A stretch of DNA of 64,000 nucleotides, taken from assembly GCA_965116245.1 (NCBI GenBank), contig OZ220497.1:2542001-2606000 (forward strand). The letters are read 5' to 3'. The notes under the pieces were generated by a model that had not been told where the DNA came from, searched no databases, and saw nothing but the letters and a program-made list of their open reading frames with translations. The translations under genes were made by a program, and so were the position numbers. Below are positions 26,486 through 34,022 of this stretch, piece by piece. This stretch comes from Poriferisodalis sp965116245 (GTDB taxonomy: Bacteria > Actinomycetota > Acidimicrobiia > Acidimicrobiales > Poriferisodalaceae). How positions within the stretch are numbered: the first letter of the stretch is position 1; each line of letters opens with the position of its first letter.

Positions 26486-27097
26486 TTAGAGGCCAGCGGG
26501 TGCGGGGCGTTCACGCAGACGACTGATTAGGTCTGCCATGTACTCGTCGTCTTGCGCTCCTGGCACTACCAGTCGACCGTCGAACAACCAACTGGGTGTG
26601 GCGTAGATGCCCCACTCATTCGCCTTGACCATTGACGCCTGCAGCACCGGGCGTAGTTCGTCATTTGCGACTATTCGGCGCAGCACGTCAGGGTCTATGG
26701 CTATGTCGGAGGCCAGATCAACCAAGACCTCCGGATCGCTTACGTCTAGCTCTTCTTCCCAGTAAGCCCCGTACAGCCGGTCGTGGTAGAGCGCTGCGGC
26801 TTCGGGTGCCGCGTGCTCCACTGCTAGCGCGGCCTGGTGCGCCCTTGCGCTGTTGCGCAGAAGTTTCGGTGCGACGAAGTTGATGCCTTCGGCTTGCGCC
26901 AGTGATGCCACACGCTCGAAACCGGTGCGTAGCTCGATGCCCTCGACTGGCACCTCGGGGTGGATTTCGTAAGCCAGCCAAGTGATGTCAAGGTCGTGAC
27001 GCTGTGCTAGCTGGACCGCCCGGGCCCGTGCCAAATGGCACCACGGTCACAGGTAGTCCGACCAAACCAGCACGGACATCGGCATCGGTGTAGTCAC
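26486..27097 (-). CDS. DsbA/FrnE-like thiol oxidoreductase, putative selenoprotein (UPWC, in-frame TGA)
   Basis: Read through one TGA (27049-27047), this is a 203-codon DsbA-family protein (PF01323). The TGA lies exactly where the first Cys of the CPWC redox motif is expected: VWSDYL-U17-PWC-HLARARA. Downstream the frame is intact for 182 residues, with the cis-Pro region GIYATPSWLFDGR and the family ending VPGAQDDEYMADLI. GTG 27097 is the start, with AGGAGG eight bases upstream; ATG 27085 and 27079 are alternatives. A hairpin 3' of the TGA resembles a bacterial SECIS. I infer Sec insertion. The alternatives are a nonsense mutation or sequencing error; a start after the TGA would leave a protein lacking its active site. 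Sel machinery is not in this window. Confidence 0.75.
27007..27034 (-). promoter_or_regulatory. Candidate bacterial SECIS element
   Basis: Counting from the base after the UGA, nucleotides 20-24 (GGGCC) pair with 30-34 (GGUCC, one G-U pair), leaving apical loop CGGGC. The loop starts 24 nt after the UGA and has G as its second base, within the known bSECIS limits (about 16-37 nt, a G in the first two loop bases). A weaker lower stem of four pairs lies beneath an internal loop. A competing hairpin (CCGUG/CACGG) sits directly after the UGA. Confidence 0.5.
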
Positions 27098-27186
27098 GGC
27101 TCGCACCTCCTCCGAACATTCTCGCACACTCGGCCCGCTACGACCCCAAGCGACATGACCTGAGGCGGCGGGGTAGTTTGCCGCGC

Positions 27187-28443
27187 ATGGACTTCACGAT
27201 CCCGTCTGACATCGCTGCGTTGCTTGACGACCTGGACACCTTCATCGAAGACGTCATCAAGCCCATCGAGAACGAAAACGACAACATCCGATTCTTTGAC
27301 CATCGCCGAGAAGACTCGCGCACCGACTGGGAGCGAGACGGCTTGCCAAACGCCGAATGGGAAGCCCTTCTGGGGCGCATGCGCATCGAAGCCGACCAAG
27401 CCGGATTCCTGCGCTGGCATCTGCCCAAGCGCTTCGGCGGCAGCGATGGCACCAACTTGGGTATGGCCATCATCCGCGAACATCTGGCCCGCCGCGGCCT
27501 AGGCCTACACAACGACCTGCAGAACGAGAACTCGATAATCGGCAACTTCCCGACGGTGCTGATGATGGAGCGCTACGGGTCAGCGGCCCAGCAGGAATAC
27601 TGGATCCCCAAGATGCTTGAGGGCACAGCACGAATCGGTTTTGGACTGACCGAACCGTTGCACGGCTCCGATGCCACTTGGATGGAAACCACCGCTGTGC
27701 GCGACGGCGACGAGTGGGTCATCAACGGCGAGAAGTACTGGAACACGGGCCTGCACCACGCCACCCACGACTACATATTCGCCCGCACCTCCGGGAATCC
27801 CGGCGAGGGGCACGGCATCACGTGTTTCATCGTGCCGGTGGAAGCGCCGGGCTTCGCTGTCGAGAAGTTCATGTGGACTTTCAACATGCCGACCGACCAC
27901 GCCCACGTCCGACTGAGCGATGTGCGGGTAAGCAACGACGACATCTTGGGCGCCGAGGGCCGAGGGCTACAGACCGCACAACTCTTCGTACACGAGAACC
28001 GAATCCGCCAAGCGGCATCGTCGGTGGGCGCCGGACTGCACTGCATCGATGTGGCCGTGGACTACGTGAAAAACCGCACCACGTTCGGCAAGCCGCTGGC
28101 ACAAAATCAGGCCATCCAGTTCCCTCTAGCCGAGCTGTACACCGAGGCCGAGATGATTCGGGCGCTCATCTGGAAGACCGCCTGGGAAATGGACGAAGGC
28201 GTCGACCATCTTGAGATCACCGACAAGGTGGCTATGTGCAACTACCGCGGTAATCGCTTCTGCTGTGACGCAGCGGATAGAGCCATGCAGAGCTGCGGCG
28301 GCAATGGCTATGGCCGTCATATGCCCTTCGAGCACATATATCGGCACCACCGCCGGTACCGCATCACCGAAGGGTCAGAAGAAATCCAAATCCGCAAGGT
28401 GGCGGGCAAGCTGTTCGGCTTCGCCGGAAGAGCAAAGAGCTAG
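27187..28443 (+). CDS. Acyl-CoA dehydrogenase family protein
   Basis: A 418-residue FAD-dependent acyl-CoA dehydrogenase. The N-terminal helical domain is followed by GFGLTEPLHGSDATWMET, the FAD/acyl signature; the middle beta domain contains WVINGEKYWNTGLHHATH. The C-terminal helical domain has KNRTTFGKPLAQNQAIQFPLA and ends with HRRYRITEGSEEIQIRKVAGKLFGF. It makes a 2-enoyl-CoA with transfer of electrons to ETF. ATG 27187 is preferred; TTG 27178 adds only three codons. It is divergent from the selenoprotein candidate and upstream of, but convergent with, the MaoC genes. Confidence 0.92.
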   Translation: MDFTIPSDIAALLDDLDTFIEDVIKPIENENDNIRFFDHRREDSRTDWERDGLPNAEWEALLGRMRIEADQAGFLRWHLPKRFGGSDGTNLGMAIIREHLARRGLGLHNDLQNENSIIGNFPTVLMMERYGSAAQQEYWIPKMLEGTARIGFGLTEPLHGSDATWMETTAVRDGDEWVINGEKYWNTGLHHATHDYIFARTSGNPGEGHGITCFIVPVEAPGFAVEKFMWTFNMPTDHAHVRLSDVRVSNDDILGAEGRGLQTAQLFVHENRIRQAASSVGAGLHCIDVAVDYVKNRTTFGKPLAQNQAIQFPLAELYTEAEMIRALIWKTAWEMDEGVDHLEITDKVAMCNYRGNRFCCDAADRAMQSCGGNGYGRHMPFEHIYRHHRRYRITEGSEEIQIRKVAGKLFGFAGRAKS

Positions 28444-28497
28444 CGAGCTAGCAAAGCAGCGAAGCGCTAGAACCGGCCCGCAGGCCAGCCCGACCGC

Positions 28498-28920
28498 TCA
28501 GTCGTCGAGTCGGGCTGTGGCCTGACCAGTCAGCACAGCCCGGTCGTCTTGGTTGATGGTGGAGATCGTGAGGTCGGCCAGCTTTTGGCCTTCCTCCTCG
28601 CGGATTTCTGAGACCTCGGCGGTGGCGGTGAGGGTGTCACCGGGCCACACCTGGCTGGTGAAGCGCACGCCGTAGTAGGTGAGACGACCGTCACCCACGA
28701 AGTTGGTGAGCATGCGTCCGGTCATGCCCATAGTGAGCATCCCGTGGGCGAACACCGTCGGGTAGCCAGCCACTTCGGTGACGAACTTCTCATCGGTGTG
28801 GACCGGGTTGTAGTCGCCCGAGGCTCCCGCGTATTGGACGATCTGGGTGCGTGTGAGGTCGTCAACGATCTGCTCGGAGTAGCTGTCACCGACCTTGAGC
28901 TGCGAAGCGCTAAGTGCCAT
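28498..28920 (-). CDS. MaoC-like (R)-specific hydratase/dehydratase, HadB-like
   Basis: A 140-residue single hot-dog protein. The hydratase-2 motif is GDYNPVHTD (catalytic Asp36 and His41), followed by FAHGMLTMGMTGRML and the final strands VRFTSQVWPGDTLTATAEV. It hydrates or dehydrates (R)-3-hydroxyacyl thioesters. The preceding gene on the same strand encodes a MaoC N-terminal-type partner without the catalytic dyad, the same order as HadA-HadB of the mycobacterial FAS-II system, so a heterodimeric dehydratase is likely. The 125-bp gap between them shows nothing else. Confidence 0.88.
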   Translation of the reverse strand: MALSASQLKVGDSYSEQIVDDLTRTQIVQYAGASGDYNPVHTDEKFVTEVAGYPTVFAHGMLTMGMTGRMLTNFVGDGRLTYYGVRFTSQVWPGDTLTATAEVSEIREEEGQKLADLTISTINQDDRAVLTGQATARLDD

Positions 28921-29045
28921 GAGTCTGTGTGCCTTTCTGGAGTGCAGTGCCCGTACTTCTGCGAATGGACCGCTGCAAATGGACTTCTGCGAAGAAATGA
29001 AGAAGCTAAATGCTGTCTGATTTGTCCTGACGTGGCAGTCGTGGC

Positions 29046-29585
29046 CTAGCCGTCAATGACCTTCTCGGTGACGACGCCCACGCCCTTAGCCGTGACCACC
29101 AGCTCGTCGTCCTCGTCGCGGTACTCGGTGATCGACTCGGAGAACTTCAAGATCCCTGCCCGCTTGGACTGCTTCTCCCATTTCTCACCCTCGTAGTTGA
29201 CCGTGTGCAGCACGTCACCCGGCTTGAGGTGCCGGTGGTAGGTGAAGTGTTGTTCAGCATGCAGGCCGCCCGCAGCCGCTCCGGACTGCTTGTCGCCCTC
29301 TCGCTCGTCGGCAACGTCTTCGCCGTCGGCTTCAGACAGGTCACGCACGAGCGTGCCTGAGGCTGTGCGACCGCTGCCGAACCACTTCTTGTCTGGCTTT
29401 GGACGTAGGAAGTAGTTCGGATCGAACTGCGCGCTTGATTGCGCGAAGGTAGGCGGCGCGATGATTGAGCCGATTTCGGTGCCAGCCGCATACTCACCGT
29501 CGCTGTAGATCGGGTTCGTGTCGCCGATAGCTCTCGCGAACATCAAGATGTGCGAGGCCTCTACGGGGAAACGTTCAACTGCCAT
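29046..29585 (-). CDS. MaoC N-terminal (FAS1-like dehydratase) family protein, HadA-like
   Basis: A 179-residue hot-dog protein. ARAIGDTNPIYSDGEYA and IAPPTFAQSS mark the FAS1-like dehydratase domain, and HAEQHFTYHRHLKPGDVLHTVNYEGEKWEKQSKRAG is split only by family-usual turns. It is expected to supply the acyl-binding half of a heterodimer with the HadB-like gene just downstream. ATG 29585 has GGGAG six bases upstream. A charged insert (residues 84-105, ADGEDVADEREGDKQ) is longer than usual. Fatty acid synthesis or (R)-hydroxyacyl-CoA metabolism are both possible. Confidence 0.85.
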   Translation of the reverse strand: MAVERFPVEASHILMFARAIGDTNPIYSDGEYAAGTEIGSIIAPPTFAQSSAQFDPNYFLRPKPDKKWFGSGRTASGTLVRDLSEADGEDVADEREGDKQSGAAAGGLHAEQHFTYHRHLKPGDVLHTVNYEGEKWEKQSKRAGILKFSESITEYRDEDDELVVTAKGVGVVTEKVIDG

Positions 29586-29844
29586 CTCTAACTCCCATCA
29601 CCGGCGCTGTGCTCGCCGGAGCTTTGTATCTGGCTTTTCTTCTCTGGTCTGACTTACGACGATCCGCGTCCGTGTGCCAATTGGCCGCGGAGCCGCGGGC
29701 ACATAATGGCATCTTCAGGCGCTGCATGCATAGCTGACGCGCTTAGTGCATAGCTGACGCGTAAGGCGAGGTAGTCCGGTCAGGCCGGTGGACCGGTCTG
29801 GTGCGTCAGCCAGATGCGTCAGTCTGGTAGGTCCGTCACGGGAG

Positions 29845-30732
29845 TCAGGCCAGCGCCTTGGCTAGAGCTGACCGGACAGCGACCGGGTCCTCATTCATCA
29901 TCATGTGACCTACCCCGTCCAGGTGAACCACATCGCAGTCGGCAAAGTCGGCAATCAGCGGTGCTGCGGCACGCGGCGGAGTCATCTTGTCCTCGCCGCC
30001 CACGATGACCGTGACGGGGCAGCGAACACGAGCGGCTACGTCCGCCGCTTCATAGGCAGCGCAAGCAGACAAGTCAGTGTGGATGACGCCCGCTTCGGCT
30101 CGCTCCAACAACGCCATGCCACCGCCAACCATCCATAACCCAGGCGTGGGGTTGGACGCCACATGCGCCCGGTTGCCGTGCCCCCAGGCCGTCATGAGTT
30201 CCGGCGCTAGCCGCTCGTTCGCCTCAGCAGCACCCAGCAACGCCGGATGCACACCCATCGACGCAGCCGTACCCAGCAACACCAGCCGGGCGACACGAGC
30301 TGTTTTGACAGCGGCAGTGGAATCGGCGCCATCGGCGGCAGCGGCGGCATCAGCAGCAGCGGCTTCGGCACAAATGAGAGAGCCCATCGAATGGCCCACA
30401 AGTCGCACCTGCTCGCAGCTCAGCCGCTCAGCCACTTCTGTGATGGCCTCGCTGAGCCAAGCCGCCATTTCCGCAACTGAGACCAGCGGCTCACCTTCGC
30501 TATTGCCATGACCAGGCAGGTCAACGGCGAGAGGCGTGTAGCCGTGGTGCGCCAACCAACGCGTTTGAAGCTGCCACACCGTGCGGTTCATGCCAGCGCC
30601 ATGGACAAGCAGAACTACCGGCGCCGCTGCCGCCGAGTCCGCGTCGGGAACCACACCTCCGGTCGCCACGCCAACGGCCTGGCCACGAACCCTGAGTGAG
30701 AAAGCTCTGTTGGATGCCATGAGAGTCGCCAT
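29845..30732 (-). CDS. alpha/beta hydrolase
   Basis: A hydrolase of about 295 residues. HGAGMNRTVWQ carries the oxyanion hole, GHSMGS the nucleophilic Ser, VGGEDKMTPP the acidic residue and GVGHMMMNEDP the catalytic His. The cap region holds an Ala/Asp-rich stretch. ATG 30732 (or 30720) is chosen because it begins five bases after the MetY stop; the longer frame to 30807 overlaps MetY and lacks support. The two genes are therefore probably co-transcribed. Homoserine acetyltransferases share this fold, but the short length and motif pattern point to a general hydrolase. Confidence 0.85.
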   Translation of the reverse strand: MATLMASNRAFSLRVRGQAVGVATGGVVPDADSAAAAPVVLLVHGAGMNRTVWQLQTRWLAHHGYTPLAVDLPGHGNSEGEPLVSVAEMAAWLSEAITEVAERLSCEQVRLVGHSMGSLICAEAAAADAAAAADGADSTAAVKTARVARLVLLGTAASMGVHPALLGAAEANERLAPELMTAWGHGNRAHVASNPTPGLWMVGGGMALLERAEAGVIHTDLSACAAYEAADVAARVRCPVTVIVGGEDKMTPPRAAAPLIADFADCDVVHLDGVGHMMMNEDPVAVRSALAKALA

Positions 30733-30736
30733 GACT

Positions 30737-32032
30737 TCAGCCCTTCTGAGAGGCCCGCAGCGCCCGTGACAGGTCAGCAATGATGTCGCCGGGGTGCTCC
30801 AAGCCAACCGACAGTCTCACCAAGTCTTCACCCACGCCAGCGGCGGCGAGATCCTCAGCGCTCAGTTGCTGGTGTGTGGTGCTGGCGGGGTGGATCACCA
30901 GCGTCTTGGCGTCACCCACGTTGGCCAAGTGTGAAGCCAGCCGCACAGCCTCAATGAAACGCCGACCCGCTTCGCGGCCGCCAGCCACGCCGAAGCTCAG
31001 GATCGCTCCGGCGCCTCTAGGCAACAGGTGTTTGGCAAGCTCGTGATCCGGGTGGCTGGGCACCGACGGGTGACTAACCCAGCTCACCGCCTCGTGAGAG
31101 ACGAGGAACTCAATGACCGCTTGAGTGTTGGCGACGTGACGGTCCATCCGCAGAGGCAGCGTTTCGACCCCTTGCAGGAGGTGAAATGCCACCGCCGGGC
31201 TCATGGCAGCGCCGAAGTCGCGTAGACCTTCAGCACGAGCCCGCATCGATAGCGCTTGCGCCCCGTACTCGTCGGTGAAGGTAATGCCGTGGTATCCCGC
31301 ATACGGCTCGCTGAGAGTCGGGAACTTGCCCGACGCAGCCCAGTCAAAACGCCCGCCGTCAACCACCACGCCGCCGATTGCAACACCGTGACCGCCCAGG
31401 AACTTGGTGGCGCTGTGCATCACGATGTCGGCGCCCAGCTCGATGGGTCGCATCAGGTGCGGTGTGGTGAAAGTGGCGTCCAGCATCAGCGGCAGGTCGG
31501 CCTCGTGCGCAACAGCGGCCACTGCCGGTACGTCCAACACCTCAATGTTGGGATTGCCCAAGGTCTCCCCAAACAGCACCTTCGTGTTGGGGCGAATAGC
31601 ACTGCGCCACGCGTCCAAATCACGGGGGTCGACGAATGTGGTTGTGATGCCGAACCGGGGCAGTGTCAGATTCAGAATGTTGTGAGTGCCGCCGTAGATG
31701 TTGCGGCTAGCCACAATGTGGTCGCCCGCTGATGCGATGGTTGCGCATGCGAGGTGGAACGCCGCCATGCCGCTAGCGGTGCATACCGCGCCAACGCCTC
31801 CTTCCAGCGCAGCGATTCGTTCTTCCAGTACTGCCACGGTCGGATTGGAGATGCGGCTGTAGATGTGGCCCGGAATCTCCAAGTTGAACAGGCTGGCTGC
31901 TTGCTCGGTGTCGGTAAAGCTGAACGAAGTGGTTTGGTAGATCGGCACCGCACGAGCGCCGGTTGTTGGATCAGGTCGTTGGCCAGCGTGCAACGCAAGT
32001 GTGTCAAAGTGCAGAAAATCTGGCTCAACCAT
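30737..32032 (-). CDS. metY: O-acetylhomoserine aminocarboxypropyltransferase (sulfhydrylase)
   Basis: A 431-residue PLP enzyme of the Cys/Met metabolism family. FDTLALHAGQRPDPTTGARAV-type N-terminus, YSRISNPTVAVLEERIAALEGG, and the PLP-lysine motif SATKFLGGHG are all present, and the length fits MetY rather than the shorter MetB/MetZ. It converts O-acetylhomoserine plus sulfide to homocysteine. The ATG at 32032 has GAGGAGG six bases upstream. The 196-bp leader contains a small CAGTC/GACTG hairpin but no recognisable SAM or S-box riboswitch. Confidence 0.93.
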   Translation of the reverse strand: MVEPDFLHFDTLALHAGQRPDPTTGARAVPIYQTTSFSFTDTEQAASLFNLEIPGHIYSRISNPTVAVLEERIAALEGGVGAVCTASGMAAFHLACATIASAGDHIVASRNIYGGTHNILNLTLPRFGITTTFVDPRDLDAWRSAIRPNTKVLFGETLGNPNIEVLDVPAVAAVAHEADLPLMLDATFTTPHLMRPIELGADIVMHSATKFLGGHGVAIGGVVVDGGRFDWAASGKFPTLSEPYAGYHGITFTDEYGAQALSMRARAEGLRDFGAAMSPAVAFHLLQGVETLPLRMDRHVANTQAVIEFLVSHEAVSWVSHPSVPSHPDHELAKHLLPRGAGAILSFGVAGGREAGRRFIEAVRLASHLANVGDAKTLVIHPASTTHQQLSAEDLAAAGVGEDLVRLSVGLEHPGDIIADLSRALRASQKG

Positions 32033-32228
32033 GAGTGCCTCCTCGGCGACACACCCGCGTCACGTGCATACAACCAGTCAAGGACTGACAGTTAGGGCTG
32101 CTTCGTTGCAATGCGTTCATTTCCGGATTAGTAGGTCTATTGCGAAATACTCGATTGGCATCTGTTGAAATCACTTAGGTGTTGCGGCGTGCAGCTACTG
32201 TGGATAGTCCGCACGAAATTCCGTCGAG

Positions 32229-32798
32229 TTAGCGGGGCGGGTAGGCTCGTTGGAGGCATTCTGTCGCGAAATATCTCATAGCTGGTGTACGCAGGTGTGC
32301 GGGTATGGACCGTTCGATGAGATCGAGCATCTCGCTTTCTTTTCGGATGCGAAGGCAGCGGATGAGTATCTCGCAGTCGGCTTGGTCAATCTGACGACAG
32401 CTAGCTAGTTTCATCGCTAGTATGTAGCGGTCACCAGCGGAGTCAATGATTAGTCGTTTGCCTGTGTAGATGCGTTCGGGGTCGATCGGGAGACTAACCC
32501 GTTTAAGTTTGGCGGCATCGTTGAGCCAGTCGGAGCGCAGCCCAGGATGTCTGCGGCTGATCTCGGCGACGTGGCTCCGCAGTTGGGGAGTCATGCCTTC
32601 GGAAATAACGTCTACGTCTGTGGTGAGTCGTGAAGTGAACTTGGTGGCGATGACCGCCCCGCCAGCGACGACGAGATGCACTTCATCGGTAGTTCCGCTG
32701 TCGAAGAGGGCTTGGTCCAGTTCGCTGAAGTAGCCGAGCATGTCGGCGGCGTCGAAGGTGATAGTGGGCGATTGTGAGTCGTGGTCAGCGAAAGCCAT
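32229..32798 (-). CDS. DUF6036-type nucleotidyltransferase, possible toxin of a two-gene system
   Basis: A 189-residue protein whose core HLVVAGGAVIATKF...TTDVDVIS has the GG and DxD pattern of minimal or AbiEii-like nucleotidyltransferases (residues 46-63). A later Lys-containing helix (YILAMKLASCRQIDQADCEIL) matches the LAMKL...D segment of the DUF6036 group. ATG 32798 overlaps the stop of the upstream gene by 14 bp. The pair architecture is that of toxin-antitoxin or defence modules, though no test is possible here. The extension to 32972 would overlap the partner fully and is rejected. Confidence 0.7.
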   Translation of the reverse strand: MAFADHDSQSPTITFDAADMLGYFSELDQALFDSGTTDEVHLVVAGGAVIATKFTSRLTTDVDVISEGMTPQLRSHVAEISRRHPGLRSDWLNDAAKLKRVSLPIDPERIYTGKRLIIDSAGDRYILAMKLASCRQIDQADCEILIRCLRIRKESEMLDLIERSIPAHLRTPAMRYFATECLQRAYPPR

Positions 32799-33243
32799 GG
32801 ATTCGGTAGTCGTCAATGTCAACGTGCATGAACCATACGTTGTGCCGCGCGCATGCGGCTGGAGCGTTGTGGCGTATGTGATCGTTCCACGGTGTTGGCA
32901 GGAAGCTGGGCAGGGTGAGTGTGATCGGCTGTCGCGAGCGGTGACGCGCAACCCATGATGGTTCTGGCACATTGTCGCGGTCGCATAACGCAGCGACTAC
33001 TGCGGCTATGCGGGCGAGGTCGTAACGGCGTGGCCCGAAACGATGAGACCATTTAAGCCGTTTGGGTGCCCGCTCAATCATGCGGATGCGCTTGTGATCG
33101 TCCGCTACGGCCCAGTTCTTGGCGAGCTGCCGTAACCCGACCATGCGACCGCGCCCGTCATCGTCGGCGATGAGCGACGGCAGATCACAAGCGCGCAAAA
33201 TCAACCCAGCAGCACAGATAGTCCCAGGAGCAGCACTATTCAC
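32785..33243 (-). CDS. Conserved hypothetical partner of the DUF6036 nucleotidyltransferase
   Basis: A 152-residue protein of unknown function, upstream of and overlapping the nucleotidyltransferase gene. Visible segments include GLRQLAKNWAVADDHKRI, RLKWSHRFGPRRYDLARIAAVVAALC and ARHNVWFMHVDIDDYRIHGF. These look like a conserved basic and aromatic core seen beside nucleotidyltransferases of this kind in actinobacteria; that recollection is from family knowledge, not a search. No DNA-binding domain is recognised with confidence. GTG 33243 is the longest start and internal starts are possible. A role as antitoxin or regulator is inferred from gene order only. Confidence 0.6.
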   Translation of the reverse strand: MNSAAPGTICAAGLILRACDLPSLIADDDGRGRMVGLRQLAKNWAVADDHKRIRMIERAPKRLKWSHRFGPRRYDLARIAAVVAALCDRDNVPEPSWVARHRSRQPITLTLPSFLPTPWNDHIRHNAPAACARHNVWFMHVDIDDYRIHGFR

Positions 33244-33430
33244 GAAACAAGCCTACTCGGCGGCTCTCGCCGACCGAAGGCGCCAATTCGCTGCCGCCAG
33301 CGAACCCGGTCGCTACGCAGCGTTCAGTTGGCACCCGCTGTTGAAGCTGATGGCGAACGGTGCGGGATTAGGGTAGAACGGCAAATGCAGTGGCGGGCTC
33401 CGAGGGTGCGCTGTCGGCAGGAGTGATGAA

Positions 33431-33895
33431 ATGAGTCAGACAAGCCTTAGTGACTGGACTCCTCCAGGTTGGCTCATTCCCTGGATTTCGCGCTCGCACG
33501 TCGCCGTTTACAAGCTGACCAGAGGCAAGGTTGGCAACCAGGTGGACGGAATGCCGTGCATCTTGCTACGAACTATCGGTCGGCGTTCGGGCAAGGCGCA
33601 CACGGTCTGCCTCAGCTATATGGCCGATGGAGACTCCATGATCGTGGTGGGCTCCTACGGCGGGGCCGACCAGCATCCGGCCTGGTATCACAACCTGCGA
33701 GCCAACCCCGAAGTTGTAGTGCGAGACCGCAATCGGGTTTTCTGGGCTGACGCACAGACGCTCACCGGCGACGAGCACGAAGCTACGTGGCAAGCCAGAG
33801 TGGCTAGCGCCTCCCGCTACGCCCGCTACCAGGAACGTACGGACCGCAAGATCCCGCTGGTACGCCTCAGCTACTCCCGCCCCTATACGCGCTAG
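33431..33895 (+). CDS. Nitroreductase/quinone reductase family protein, deazaflavin (F420)-dependent (Ddn-like)
   Basis: A 154-residue split-barrel protein of the DUF385/Ddn family. Residues 40-60 contain CILLRTIGRRSGKAHTVCL, then VVGSYGGADQHPAWYHNLRANPEV, both hallmark segments contacting F420. Members reduce quinones or nitro compounds with F420H2. ATG 33431 is followed by SQTSLSDWTPPGW, without a lipid or signal sequence, so it may associate with the membrane only peripherally. Its presence indicates an F420-making host and supports actinobacterial origin. Confidence 0.9.
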   Translation: MSQTSLSDWTPPGWLIPWISRSHVAVYKLTRGKVGNQVDGMPCILLRTIGRRSGKAHTVCLSYMADGDSMIVVGSYGGADQHPAWYHNLRANPEVVVRDRNRVFWADAQTLTGDEHEATWQARVASASRYARYQERTDRKIPLVRLSYSRPYTR

Positions 33896-34022
33896 CCAAG
33901 ACAACCCTCACCGCGAGATAACGGCTGTTACTGGTTGACCTACCGCATGACCAGTTCGGGGCTAGCTCAACCAGGGTTAGCTCGCCGCTAACCCCGGGCT
34001 AAAGCAGAGGGCTAGCCCAGGT

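Noticed and set aside
26486..27034. Ordinary truncated DsbA-like gene starting after the TGA
   Set aside because: This start has no Shine-Dalgarno site and would remove the first strand and the redox motif, whereas readthrough restores both with a strong ribosome binding site.
32033..32228. SAM-type riboswitch upstream of metY
   Set aside because: Only a small CAGTC hairpin is present; none of the conserved SAM riboswitch core segments can be found.
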